Assembly: GCF_004022705.2 (NCBI RefSeq)
Contig: NZ_RZOY02000009.1
Coordinates: forward strand, 248,001 to 312,000
DNA length: 64,000 nt
Source: Mesorhizobium sp. M2D.F.Ca.ET.226.01.1.1
GTDB lineage: Bacteria; Pseudomonadota; Alphaproteobacteria; Rhizobiales; Rhizobiaceae
Direction: 5' to 3'
Shown here: positions 44,964-53,521 of the stretch, piece by piece
How positions within the stretch are numbered: position 1 is the stretch's first letter
Layout: every line of letters starts with the position of its first letter
Translations under genes and position numbers: made by a program
Notes under the pieces: generated by a model
The model's input: only the letters and a program-made list of their open reading frames with translations
Told to the model about the DNA's origin: nothing
The model's database searches: none

Positions 44964-45166
44964 GCACGATCCAGACTGCAAAACGCAAATCCCGCTGGCC
45001 CATCTGGGCAAGGCGCGGCCTGATGGAAAACATCGCGACGGCGATCATCGCGATCGGCTTCCTGATGCTGTTCCAGCCCTTCGCGCTGTCGCTCTACACC
45101 TATTCCTTCGTCACCATGCTTGCCGGCACGGTGATGTTCATCATCGTCTCGAAATTCCCGGAATAA
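44960..45166 (+). CDS. Small two-helix membrane protein of the ABC operon
   Basis: The 68-residue protein has two hydrophobic helices: ENIATAIIAIGFLMLFQPFA and YSFVTMLAGTVMFIIV. A basic N-terminus (RKSRWPIWARRG) suggests an N-in orientation. It is coupled to the permease gene (ATGA) and sits 2 bases before the ATPase gene. Position and size recall GlpU of the rhizobial glycerol ABC transporter (glpSTPQUV), whose function is also unclear. It is probably an accessory subunit of the transporter. Confidence 0.75.
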   Translation: MSTIQTAKRKSRWPIWARRGLMENIATAIIAIGFLMLFQPFALSLYTYSFVTMLAGTVMFIIVSKFPE

Positions 45167-45168
45167 CG

Positions 45169-46275
45169 ATGGCCGAGATCCGTGTTCAGAACCTCAGGAA
45201 AGCCTTCGGCGCATTCGTCGCCGTGCAGGATTCCAATTTCGTCGTCGAGGATGGCGAGTTCTTCGTCATGCTCGGGCCGTCCGGCTGCGGCAAGACGACG
45301 ACGCTTCGCATGATCGCCGGCCTCGAGCTGCCGACCGGCGGCAAGATCCTGCTCGGCGGCGAAGACGTTACCATGCGCCGGGCGCGCGAGCGCGACATCG
45401 CCTTCGTCTTCCAGCTCTTCGCACTCTACCCGCACATGAATGTGCGCAAGAATATCGGCTTTCCGCTGCTGGCGCAGGGCATGGCGTCGGCCGAAATCCG
45501 CCAACGGGTCGAGGAGACCGCGAAGCTTTTGCGCATCGATCATCTGCTCGACAAATCCGTCTCCGGCCTTGCCGGCGGCGACCGCCAGCGCGTCGCGCTC
45601 GGCCGCGCCATCGTGCGGCGGCCAAAGTGCTTCCTGATGGACGAGCCGCTCGGGACACTGGACACCGAGTTCCGCGATCTGATGGTGCATGAGCTGCGCG
45701 AGCTGCACAACCGCATCCACGCAACGACCGTCTATGTCACGCATGATCAGATGGAAGCGATGTCGATGGCCGACAAGATAGCCGTGATGAACCATGGCGT
45801 CATCGAGCAGTTTGGCACGCCGCGCGAGATCTACGACCGGCCGGCGACGATGTTCGTGGCCGATTTCATCGGCTCCCCGCCGATGAATTTCCTGAAATTC
45901 GGCGGCGGGCTTGCCAAGGGCGCGAAGGAGATCGTCGTGCAGGGCGCCAAGGTGGCGGTGCCGGAAGTGCGCGAAGACATCGCGCCCGCCGACATGGCGC
46001 TGGGCATCCGGCCCGAGCACATCCGCTTCGACGATGGTTCGAAGCTGCGCGGCGCGATCTACGGCACCGAATATCTCGGCACCACGCAGATCGTCGCGGT
46101 GGAAACCGCCGACGGCATCATCAAGGCGCGGGTGCCGGCGGGCATCCATCTCAGCCCGGGCGAACAGGTCGGGCTGACGCTGAGCAGCGCGCGGCTGTCA
46201 CTGTTCGAAAAAGGCACGGGACGCGCGGTCAGGACCGCCATGTATGATCAGGCAGCGGAGGCGCGCCATGGCTGA
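45169..46275 (+). CDS. ABC transporter ATP-binding protein 1
   Basis: The 368-residue CUT1-type ATPase has Walker A GPSGCGKTTTLRMIAGLE, the Q loop in FVFQLFALYPHMN, Walker B in CFLMDEPLGTLD and the His switch in VYVTHDQMEAM. It ends in a TOBE regulatory domain (about 235-360). The ABC signature reads SGLAGGDRQRVAL, that is LAGGD instead of LSGGQ. That points to an asymmetric heterodimer with the next gene product, which has a canonical signature. Confidence 0.92.
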   Translation: MAEIRVQNLRKAFGAFVAVQDSNFVVEDGEFFVMLGPSGCGKTTTLRMIAGLELPTGGKILLGGEDVTMRRARERDIAFVFQLFALYPHMNVRKNIGFPLLAQGMASAEIRQRVEETAKLLRIDHLLDKSVSGLAGGDRQRVALGRAIVRRPKCFLMDEPLGTLDTEFRDLMVHELRELHNRIHATTVYVTHDQMEAMSMADKIAVMNHGVIEQFGTPREIYDRPATMFVADFIGSPPMNFLKFGGGLAKGAKEIVVQGAKVAVPEVREDIAPADMALGIRPEHIRFDDGSKLRGAIYGTEYLGTTQIVAVETADGIIKARVPAGIHLSPGEQVGLTLSSARLSLFEKGTGRAVRTAMYDQAAEARHG

Positions 46276-47281
46276 TGTCCGTATCCAGGGCGTGACCAAG
46301 AGTTTTGGCGACACCGTCGCCATCGACGATCTCGATCTCGCGATCAAGGACGGCGAATTCGTCGTGCTGCTTGGCCCGACCGGAGCCGGCAAGACGACGA
46401 CGCTCAGGCTGATCGCCGGGCTGGAGCGGCCGGACAGCGGCACGATCCACATTGCCGGTCACGACGCGACGACGCTGTCGCCGGCCGAGCGCGACACTGC
46501 TTTCGTCTTCCAGCAATATTCGCTCTATCCGCACCTTTCGGTGTTCGACAACCTCGCCTTCCCGCTGCGCTCGCCGGCGCGGCGCTTCCCGGAGGAGGCG
46601 GTGCGCCGCCGCGTCGAGGAAGTCGCGCGCATGGTGCGCATCGACCACAAGCTCGACAACCGCTCGACGAAACTGTCGGGCGGCGAGATGCAGCGCGTCG
46701 CCATCGGCCGCGCGCTGGTGCGCAAGCCGGCAATCTATCTGATGGACGAGCCCCTGTCGTCGCTCGACGCCAAGTTGCGCGCCGATCTGAGGCTCGAGCT
46801 GAAGCGCATCCAGTCCGAGCTCGGCGCCACTATGCTCTATGTCACGCACGACCAGATCGAGGCGATGACTATGGCCGACCGCATCGGCATCCTCGCCGAC
46901 GGCGTTTTGGTGCAGATCGGCACGCCGCGCGCGATCTATTCGGAGCCGGCAAACCTTCATGTTGCCGCTCGCCTCGGCCAGCCGGCGATCAACCTTCTGC
47001 CGGCCGGACTGCTGCCCGACGGCGGCGCGCCAACCGGAACGAAAACGATCGGCGCCCGCACCGAGCATCTCGCGATCGAGAAGGCGGCCAACGGCCATGC
47101 CGACGGCGTCGTCGACTGGGTCGAGCATCTCGGCGACCAGAACCACCTGCATGTGACGGTGGGAGCGAAGAAACTGGTGACGCTGACCGATCCCGACACG
47201 CCTTTAGCCAAGGGGGACAAGGTGACGATCCGCTATATGGCGCCGCTCTATTTCGGCTCGGACGGGCAGAGATTGATGTAG
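46268..47281 (+). CDS. ABC transporter ATP-binding protein 2
   Basis: The 337-residue ATPase has Walker A GPTGAGKTTTLRLIAGLE, canonical signature KLSGGEMQRVAIGRAL, Walker B IYLMDEPLSSLD and His switch YVTHDQIEAMTM, with a TOBE-like C-terminus. ATG 46268 overlaps the previous gene by 8 bases. Two distinct ATPases in one sugar importer is the rule for glycerol-type GlpS/GlpT systems and differs from the single MalK-like subunit of most sugar importers. Confidence 0.92.
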   Translation: MADVRIQGVTKSFGDTVAIDDLDLAIKDGEFVVLLGPTGAGKTTTLRLIAGLERPDSGTIHIAGHDATTLSPAERDTAFVFQQYSLYPHLSVFDNLAFPLRSPARRFPEEAVRRRVEEVARMVRIDHKLDNRSTKLSGGEMQRVAIGRALVRKPAIYLMDEPLSSLDAKLRADLRLELKRIQSELGATMLYVTHDQIEAMTMADRIGILADGVLVQIGTPRAIYSEPANLHVAARLGQPAINLLPAGLLPDGGAPTGTKTIGARTEHLAIEKAANGHADGVVDWVEHLGDQNHLHVTVGAKKLVTLTDPDTPLAKGDKVTIRYMAPLYFGSDGQRLM

Positions 47282-47354
47282 CTGGGACCGATATAGCCGC
47301 CTCGCATTTCACATTCGCACATTGACGACCGCAGATACGGACTGGACGAAATCC

Positions 47355-48992
47355 ATGAAGCACTTTTTCAACCGCAAGGACACGATCGTCACCGAGGCGC
47401 TCGACGGTTTCCTGGCCACGGCGGGGTCGGGCACGCTGGCCCGCCTGGACGGTTATCCCGAGATCAAGGTCGTGCTGCGCGCCGACTGGGACAAGACGAA
47501 GGTGGCCGTGGTTTCGGGCGGCGGCGCCGGACATGAACCCTCGCATGCGGGCTTCGTCGGCGCCGGCATGCTCACGGCGGCCGTCTCCGGCGAGATCTTC
47601 GCCTCGCCGAGCGTCGAGGCGGTACTGGCGGCGATCCGCGCCACGACCGGGCCCGCCGGCTGCCTGCTGATCGTGAAGAACTACACCGGCGACCGGCTCA
47701 ATTTCGGGCTGGCCGCGGAGAAGGCGCGCGCCGAGGGCCTCGCGGTCGAGATGGTGATCGTCGCCGACGACGTCGCGCTGCCCGACATCGCGCAGCCGCG
47801 CGGCGTCGCCGGCACGCTGTTCGTGCACAAGATCGCCGGATACCTTTCCGAAAGCGGCCATGACCTGGCCTCCGTGGCGGCCGCGGCGCGCGGGGCCGCG
47901 AAGGATATTTTCTCGCTCGGCATCTCGCTCTCTTCCTGTTCGATCCCTGGACAGGCGCATGAGGAGCGTTTCGGCGCGAATGATGGCGAGCTCGGACTCG
48001 GCATCCATGGCGAGCCTGGCGTCGAGCGGATTGCCCTGCAGAGCGCCGGCGCGCTGGTCGCGATCATGGCCGAGCGCCTCGCGGCGCGGCTTGATACCGG
48101 CAGCCGCTATGCGCTCTTGATCAACAATCTCGGCTCGGTGCCGCCGGTCGAAATGTCCTTGATCGCCAATGCGGTGCTCGCCTCCCCGCTGGCGAAGGTG
48201 GTGGCGCTGACGATCGGCCCTGGGCATCTGATGACGGCGCTCAACATGAACGGCTTCTCGCTGTCGCTGCTCAAGCTGGACGCGGAACGCGAGGCGGCGC
48301 TGCTGGCGCCTGTCGGTCCGCATGCCTGGCTGCCGGCAAAGCCGGTTCGCGCCCCGGTCGTCGTGGCTATGGCCAAGCCGGTTGGCGCCACCGCAAAGGC
48401 TGCCAGCCGCGATGCGGCCGCGGAGCGGCTGATCACGGCCGTTTGCCAGAAGCTGATCGCGCTCGAAGAGCCCCTCAACGCGCTCGACGCCAAGGCCGGC
48501 GATGGCGACACCGGCTCGACGGTGGCGACCGGCGCGCGCAGTGTACTTGACCGTATCGACACACTTCCGCTTGCCGACAAGGCCGCAACTCTCGCTACAA
48601 TCGGCGATACGCTGGGCGCATCCATGGGGGGCTCGAGCGGCGTGCTATTGTCGATCTTTTTCACCGCCGCGGCGCAGACTTTGGGTTTTGGGGCAACCCT
48701 CCCCAAAGCGCTGCTCGCTGGCCTCGGCCGTATGACCTTCTATGGCGGCGCTAAGGTCGGCGACCGCACGATGGTCGATGCGCTGGAGCCGGCGCTGAAA
48801 GCCCTTGACGCGAGCGGATTGGAAGCGGCCGCCAAGGCGGCGCGGCAGGGCGCCGATGCCACCGCCGCGATGCAGAAGGCCAAGGCCGGCCGTTCCGCCT
48901 ATATCGGCAGACAGCTCGATATAGCGGATCCTGGCGCCTTCGCAGTCGCCGAGGTTTTCGCTGCCGTGGCGGCCCTGTTCGCCCCGGCATGA
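47355..48992 (+). CDS. Fused DhaK-DhaL dihydroxyacetone kinase
   Basis: The 545-residue single-chain kinase has an N-terminal DhaK domain with the substrate-binding histidine in GIHGEPG (about 217) and the loop SGGGAGHEPSHAG. The C-terminal DhaL domain has the nucleotide/metal motif KAGDGDTGSTVATGA and MGGSSGVLLSIFF. Fused enzymes usually use ATP directly on dihydroxyacetone or a similar ketose such as erythrulose. ATG 47355 is chosen, although the frame is open from 47322. It is unusual that a full PEP-dependent Dha set follows immediately. Confidence 0.9.
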   Translation: MKHFFNRKDTIVTEALDGFLATAGSGTLARLDGYPEIKVVLRADWDKTKVAVVSGGGAGHEPSHAGFVGAGMLTAAVSGEIFASPSVEAVLAAIRATTGPAGCLLIVKNYTGDRLNFGLAAEKARAEGLAVEMVIVADDVALPDIAQPRGVAGTLFVHKIAGYLSESGHDLASVAAAARGAAKDIFSLGISLSSCSIPGQAHEERFGANDGELGLGIHGEPGVERIALQSAGALVAIMAERLAARLDTGSRYALLINNLGSVPPVEMSLIANAVLASPLAKVVALTIGPGHLMTALNMNGFSLSLLKLDAEREAALLAPVGPHAWLPAKPVRAPVVVAMAKPVGATAKAASRDAAAERLITAVCQKLIALEEPLNALDAKAGDGDTGSTVATGARSVLDRIDTLPLADKAATLATIGDTLGASMGGSSGVLLSIFFTAAAQTLGFGATLPKALLAGLGRMTFYGGAKVGDRTMVDALEPALKALDASGLEAAAKAARQGADATAAMQKAKAGRSAYIGRQLDIADPGAFAVAEVFAAVAALFAPA

Positions 48993-48999
48993 AGGACGA

Positions 49000-49602
49000 A
49001 TGATGGCCGCATCCGATTTCTCCAGACTGATTGCGGCGGCGGCCGATACGATCGCGGCGCATGCCGAGGAGTTGACGGCGCTCGACCAGGCGATCGGCGA
49101 CGGCGACCATGGGCTGAACATGAAGCGCGGCTTCGAGGCGGTGCGCGCCGAGATCGACGCCTTCGCGGCCAAGCCGCTGCCCGAGGCGTTGAAAGCGGTG
49201 GGCACCAAGCTGGTGATGACCGTCGGCGGCGCCTCCGGGCCGCTGTTCGGCACGCTGTTCATGGCGCTCGGCAAGGATCTGCCGCCTGAGGCGGATCGGG
49301 CCGCGCTGACGGCTGCCTTGGGCAAGGCGATCGAAGCGGTGGCCGCGCGCGGCAAATCGCTGCCGGGACAAAAAACCATGCTCGACGTGCTGCAGCCGGT
49401 GTATGAGGCGCTGGCGCAAGGCAAGACGGGTACCGAGATCGCCGACATCGCCGACAGGGCGGCGGACGCCACGGTGCCGATGAAGGCCCTGCGCGGGCGC
49501 GCCTCCTTCCTGGGGGAACGCTCGATCGGGCATATGGACGCCGGAGCGCGCTCGACCGCGCTGCTGGTGCGCGCAGTCGCGGGAGCGATAGAGGGCATTT
49601 GA
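49000..49602 (+). CDS. dhaL: PTS-dependent dihydroxyacetone kinase, ADP-binding subunit DhaL
   Basis: The 200-residue all-helical DhaL keeps a bound ADP/ATP as a cofactor that DhaM rephosphorylates. Conserved motifs are IGDGDHGLNMKRGF (metal/nucleotide aspartates) and VGGASGPLFGTLF. It also shows DAGARSTALLV near the end. ATG 49000 or the adjacent ATG 49003 both follow AAGGAC. Its stop overlaps the start of dhaM by one base. Confidence 0.92.
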   Translation: MMAASDFSRLIAAAADTIAAHAEELTALDQAIGDGDHGLNMKRGFEAVRAEIDAFAAKPLPEALKAVGTKLVMTVGGASGPLFGTLFMALGKDLPPEADRAALTAALGKAIEAVAARGKSLPGQKTMLDVLQPVYEALAQGKTGTEIADIADRAADATVPMKALRGRASFLGERSIGHMDAGARSTALLVRAVAGAIEGI

Positions 49603-49991
49603 TGAGCAATGTCGGTATCGTCATCGTGTCGCATTCGCCTTTGGTTGCCGAGGGCACGGCCGACATGGTGCGCCAGATGGTGGGCGACGAAGTGCCGCTT
49701 GCATGGTGCGGCGGAAACGGCCATGGCGGGCTCGGCACCAGCGTGGAGGCGATCATGGGCGCGATCGACAAGGCCTGGTCGGAAGCAGGCGTCGCCATCC
49801 TGGTCGATCTCGGCGGCGCCGAGACCAACTCCGAGATGGCGGTCGAGATGATCGGCGAGCCGCGCTCGCACAAGATCATCGTCTGCAACGCGCCGATCGT
49901 GGAAGGCGCGGTGATGGCGGCAACCGAATCCTCAGGCGGCGCCTCGCTCAAGGAAGTGGTGGCGACGGCGCATGAATTGTCGCCGTCGTGA
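49602..49991 (+). CDS. dhaM: PTS-dependent dihydroxyacetone kinase phosphotransferase subunit DhaM (EIIA domain only)
   Basis: The 129-residue mannose-type EIIA fold has the phospho-accepting histidine, His11, in VIVSHSPLVAEG, then GGLGTSVEAI and LVDLGGAETNSEMA. In E. coli DhaM is fused to HPr-like and EI-like domains. Here those activities are encoded by the next two separate genes, so this cluster shows the split form of the same chain. GAGGG lies 6 bases before ATG 49602. Confidence 0.92.
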   Translation: MSNVGIVIVSHSPLVAEGTADMVRQMVGDEVPLAWCGGNGHGGLGTSVEAIMGAIDKAWSEAGVAILVDLGGAETNSEMAVEMIGEPRSHKIIVCNAPIVEGAVMAATESSGGASLKEVVATAHELSPS

Positions 49992-50010
49992 ACGAACGGG
50001 AACCGACTGA

Positions 50011-50313
50011 ATGTCCGCATCCGCCGAAGCAACCGTTCTGATCACCCACGCCGTGGGCCTGCACGCGCGCCCTTCGGTGAAGTTCACCAAGCTCGCCAAG
50101 ACGTTTACGGCCGAGGTGGAGGTGGCGGTGGCGGCGAACGGCCCCTGGTTCGACGCCAAGAGCATCGTCAAGGTGATGGCGGCCAAGGCGCCAAAGGGAA
50201 CGCTGCTGCATATCCGCGCCAAGGGCGACGGCGCAACCAAGGCGGTCGAAGCGCTGGTCGGCCTGGTGCAGCGCGACTTCGACGAGGACGCGGATCATGC
50301 CCGGTCCGCTTGA
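50011..50313 (+). CDS. HPr phosphocarrier protein
   Basis: The 100-residue HPr has the active-site His18 in GLHARPSVKFTKLAK. A serine in the regulatory position, Ser51, lies in DAKSIVKVMAAKAPKGT. It carries phosphate from enzyme I to DhaM. Most rhizobia have only the nitrogen-type PTS plus a regulatory HPr near HprK, so a second HPr inside a Dha operon looks dedicated. It lies 19 bases after dhaM. Confidence 0.92.
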   Translation: MSASAEATVLITHAVGLHARPSVKFTKLAKTFTAEVEVAVAANGPWFDAKSIVKVMAAKAPKGTLLHIRAKGDGATKAVEALVGLVQRDFDEDADHARSA

Positions 50314-50354
50314 GACGGGTCTGCATGCCCATAGGCCCGCAAGGAACGCGGGCC

Positions 50355-51929
50355 ATGCGGATTGACGGCATTCCCGCCTCTCCCGGCTACGCCGAAGGGC
50401 CGGTGTTCGACCTGGATCGGCCGCCGGCTGCCTATCAACGCAAAGCGACCGCGACCGAAGAAAGAGCCGCTCTGGAGGCTGCTATCGGTAAAGCCGTCGG
50501 CCGGTTGGCGGCACTGGTCCACACCGTCGACGGCGATGCCGCCGACATCCTCGAATTCCACATCGCCATGTTGGAAGACGACGCGCTGAGCGGCCCGGCC
50601 TTGGCATCGATCGGTTCCGGGCAGCCGGCGGACGCCGCTTGGCGCACGGCGCTCGACAGCGAGATCGCCGGCTACGAAGCATCCGACCAAGACTATTTCC
50701 GCGCGCGCGCCGCGGACCTGCGCGACATCCGCGACCAGGTGCTGCGGGCGCTGGGCGAGGACGGCGAGTTCACGGCGCCCCAGGGCGCGATCCTCTGTGG
50801 CGAGGACATCGCGCCGACGCGCTTCCTCGAAACCGACTGGAGCAAAGGCGGCGGCATAGCGCTCAAATCCGGCAGCACCGCCAGCCATGTCGCGATGCTG
50901 GCGCGCTCGCGCGGCGTGCCGATGGTCGTCGGTCTCGGCGCCTTGGCCGCACCGCTCACTGGCGCGGCGCTGCTCGATGCCGAACGCGGCGCGATCATTT
51001 TCTCGCCATCCCCGACCGAGGTCGAAACCTTTCGGCAATCGGCCTCCGCCTTCGCCGACCGCCAGGGCGCGGCGCGGACATTCCTGACGGAGCCGGCGGT
51101 GACCAAAGCCGGCACGGCGGTGCGCGTCCAGGTCAACATCGCCTATCCTTCCGATGTCGACGGCATCGACATCGCGACCTGTGACGGCGTCGGCCTGATG
51201 CGCACGGAATTCCTGTTCGGTAAGACGCTGCCGGACGAGGAGACGCAATACCACGCCTACCGCAAGGTGCTGGAATGGGCCGGCGACAAGCCGGTGACCA
51301 TCCGCACCGTCGATGCCGGCGGCGACAAGCCGGTACCGGGTTTCACCGTCGAGGAGACCAACCCGTTCCTGGGCCTGCGCGGCATCCGGCTTTCGCTGGC
51401 GCGGCCCGACATCTTCCGCGTGCAGATACGGGCATTGCTGCGCGCCGCCATCCACGGCAATCTGAAGGTGATGTTCCCGATGATCGCCACATCTGACGAG
51501 TACAGCCGAGCCGCCACGCTGTTCGCGGAAGAACAGGCTGGGCTTGCCGCGCAGGGCGTGGCGCACAAGCTGCCGCCCCTCGGCATCATGGTCGAGGTGC
51601 CGTCGGTGGCTCTGGCACCGGAAGCCTTCACCGATGTCGCCTTCTTCTCGATCGGTTCCAACGATTTGACGCAATATGTGATGGCGGCCGCGCGGGATAA
51701 CGCAGCCGTGGCGCATCTCAACTCCGTCCACCATCCGGCGGTGCTGAGGCTGATCGCTGCCGTCGTCGCCTTCGGGCGCGACAAGGGAATCCCGGTCAGC
51801 CTCTGCGGCGATGCCGGCGGCGACCCGGCCGCCATCCCGGCGCTGCTCGAGGCGGGCTTGCGCGATCTGTCGGTCGCCCCTGCCCAGCTTGCCATGGCCA
51901 AGGCCGCCATCGCGGAGGCGGGGGTATAG
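50355..51929 (+). CDS. PEP-protein phosphotransferase (enzyme I)
   Basis: The 524-residue enzyme I autophosphorylates from PEP and passes the phosphate to HPr. It has the phospho-histidine in KSGSTASHVAMLARSRGVPM (about 178), the PEP-barrel motifs GVGLMRTEFLFG and EETNPFLGLRGIRLSL, and FFSIGSNDLTQYVMAAARDN. The catalytic cysteine is in SLCGDAGGDP. ATG 50355 begins MRIDGIPASPGYAEG, the usual EI start, whereas upstream TTG 50310 and ATG 50325 are less likely. No GAF domain is present, so it is the sugar-type EI and not PtsP. Confidence 0.93.
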   Translation: MRIDGIPASPGYAEGPVFDLDRPPAAYQRKATATEERAALEAAIGKAVGRLAALVHTVDGDAADILEFHIAMLEDDALSGPALASIGSGQPADAAWRTALDSEIAGYEASDQDYFRARAADLRDIRDQVLRALGEDGEFTAPQGAILCGEDIAPTRFLETDWSKGGGIALKSGSTASHVAMLARSRGVPMVVGLGALAAPLTGAALLDAERGAIIFSPSPTEVETFRQSASAFADRQGAARTFLTEPAVTKAGTAVRVQVNIAYPSDVDGIDIATCDGVGLMRTEFLFGKTLPDEETQYHAYRKVLEWAGDKPVTIRTVDAGGDKPVPGFTVEETNPFLGLRGIRLSLARPDIFRVQIRALLRAAIHGNLKVMFPMIATSDEYSRAATLFAEEQAGLAAQGVAHKLPPLGIMVEVPSVALAPEAFTDVAFFSIGSNDLTQYVMAAARDNAAVAHLNSVHHPAVLRLIAAVVAFGRDKGIPVSLCGDAGGDPAAIPALLEAGLRDLSVAPAQLAMAKAAIAEAGV

Positions 51930-51933
51930 GCGG

Positions 51934-52365
51934 ATGGCCGAGCTTGCCAAGACACCGGAGCCGGGATCGGAAGAGGCGATCCGCGCCTACAAGGCGATCC
52001 TGTCTCATGTCATCGACCAGCGCCCGTCCGGCATGCGGCAGCGCCTGGCCGACGCGCTCGGCAAGCATCGAAGCTTCGTCACGCAGATTTCCAGCCCGGC
52101 CTATACGGTACCGATACCCTCGAAGCATTTGCCGGCGATCTTTTCCGTCTGCCATTTCAGCCAGGCCGAGCGCGACCATTTCCTCGCCGCCTATCATTTG
52201 GCCCATCCCGGCAAGATGTCGGTCGCGGCGGGCATGCGTAAAACCAGGCATGTCTCGGTCATCGTTCCCGATTTCGGCGACGACAAGCAGAATGCGGCGC
52301 TTGACCGGGCGATAAACGATTTCATCCTGAAGATCACCAGCATCACCGGCAAGAGTGGCGGCTGA
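51934..52365 (+). CDS. Uncharacterised HTH-like protein of the Dha operon
   Basis: The 143-residue protein has a plausible Cro/C1-type helix-turn-helix: GMRQRLADALGKHRSFVTQI, then PIPSKHLPAIFSVCHFSQAE, with degenerate helix spacing. The C-terminal part, KTRHVSVIVPDFGDDKQNAA, is not a known ligand domain. It starts 4 bases after the enzyme I stop and is followed 32 bases later by dhaK, so it is clearly part of the operon. It may sense flux through the kinase or the PTS state, the role DhaR/DhaK plays in E. coli. This is inference only. Confidence 0.6.
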   Translation: MAELAKTPEPGSEEAIRAYKAILSHVIDQRPSGMRQRLADALGKHRSFVTQISSPAYTVPIPSKHLPAIFSVCHFSQAERDHFLAAYHLAHPGKMSVAAGMRKTRHVSVIVPDFGDDKQNAALDRAINDFILKITSITGKSGG

Positions 52366-52397
52366 TCGCATCGCACAAGGCTGTGTCGGGAGGACAC

Positions 52398-53384
52398 ATG
52401 AAGAAGTTCCTGAATTCGGTCGATACGGTGCTGACCGAAAGCCTCGACGGCTTCGCGGCCGCGCATGTCGACATCCTGGTCCTCGGCGAGGAGCACAAAT
52501 TCATCCGCCGCAGGGAGCTGAAGCCCGGCAAGGTGGCGCTGATCTCGGGCGGCGGCTCCGGCCATGAGCCGCTGCATGGCGGCCTAGTCGGCCACGGCAT
52601 GCTGGATGCCGCGTGTCCCGGTCAGGTCTTCACTTCGCCGACGCCCGACCAGATGCTCGCGGCCGTCGGGGCCGTCGATACCGGCGCCGGCTGCCTGTTC
52701 ATCGTCAAGAATTATGAAGGCGACGTGATGAATTTCGACATGGCGGCCGAGATGGCGGACGGCGTGCAGCAAGTGGTGACCAATGACGACGTCGCGGTCG
52801 AGAACTCGTCCTACACGACCGGACGGCGCGGTGTGGCGGGCACGCTGGTGGTGGAAAAGATCGTCGGCGCCGCGGCCGAGCAAGGCATGGCCCTGCCCGA
52901 GCTTAAGGCGCTCGGCGACCGGGTCAACGCGGCGACGCGCTCGATGGGCGTGGCACTGACCAGTGGCACGGTGCCTGCCGCCGGCAAGCCGACCTTCGAG
53001 ATCGGCGACGGCGAGATGGAGTTCGGAGTCGGCATCCATGGCGAACCCGGCCGGCGGCGCGACACGCTGAGGAGCGCCGACGCCATCGCCGAGGAGGTCT
53101 GCGCGGCGATCGCCGGCGACTTCGGCGACCGTGTCAAAGGGCCGGCGCTGTTGTTCGTCAACGGCTTCGGCGGCACGCCGTCGATGGAGCTCTATCTGAT
53201 GTACAACAGCGCCCGCAGAATGTTCGAGAAGCGAGGCGTGACGGTGATCCGCTCGCTCGTCGGCTCCTATGTGACCTCGCTCGACATGGCGGGATGCTCG
53301 ATCACGCTCACCATGCTCGGCGACGGCATGACGGCATTGTGGGACGCACCGGTGCACACGGCGGCGCTGCGCTGGGGGATGTAG
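52398..53384 (+). CDS. dhaK: PTS-dependent dihydroxyacetone kinase, substrate-binding subunit DhaK
   Basis: The 328-residue DhaK has the covalent substrate histidine in GVGIHGEPG (about 213), the loop SGGGSGHEPLHGGLVG and VKNYEGDVMNFDMAAEMA. It transfers phosphate from DhaL-ATP to dihydroxyacetone to give glycolytic DHAP. ATG 52398 follows GGGAGG. Its TAG stop (53382-53384) is the first three bases of a palindromic repeat. Confidence 0.94.
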   Translation: MKKFLNSVDTVLTESLDGFAAAHVDILVLGEEHKFIRRRELKPGKVALISGGGSGHEPLHGGLVGHGMLDAACPGQVFTSPTPDQMLAAVGAVDTGAGCLFIVKNYEGDVMNFDMAAEMADGVQQVVTNDDVAVENSSYTTGRRGVAGTLVVEKIVGAAAEQGMALPELKALGDRVNAATRSMGVALTSGTVPAAGKPTFEIGDGEMEFGVGIHGEPGRRRDTLRSADAIAEEVCAAIAGDFGDRVKGPALLFVNGFGGTPSMELYLMYNSARRMFEKRGVTVIRSLVGSYVTSLDMAGCSITLTMLGDGMTALWDAPVHTAALRWGM

Positions 53385-53486
53385 AGCAATTCCAGGAAAA
53401 GTGCGAAGCGGTTTTCCGCCCGGAGTTGCGTAAAAACAAAAAGATAGAGCGGTTCTGCGTTTCCGTGAAACGGTGAACCGGTCTAG
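53382..53486. repeat. 105-bp palindromic repeat, family 1, copy 3 (inverse orientation)
   Basis: A full copy in inverse orientation, from TAGAGCAATTCCAGGAAAAG to GGTGAACCGGTCTAG. The left end supplies the dhaK stop codon. The element fills most of the gap to the nucleotidyltransferase gene. Confidence 0.92.
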
Positions 53487-53521
53487 CCGTCGCTGGCTTC
53501 GCCGGTGCTTTTCTGGCAAGC

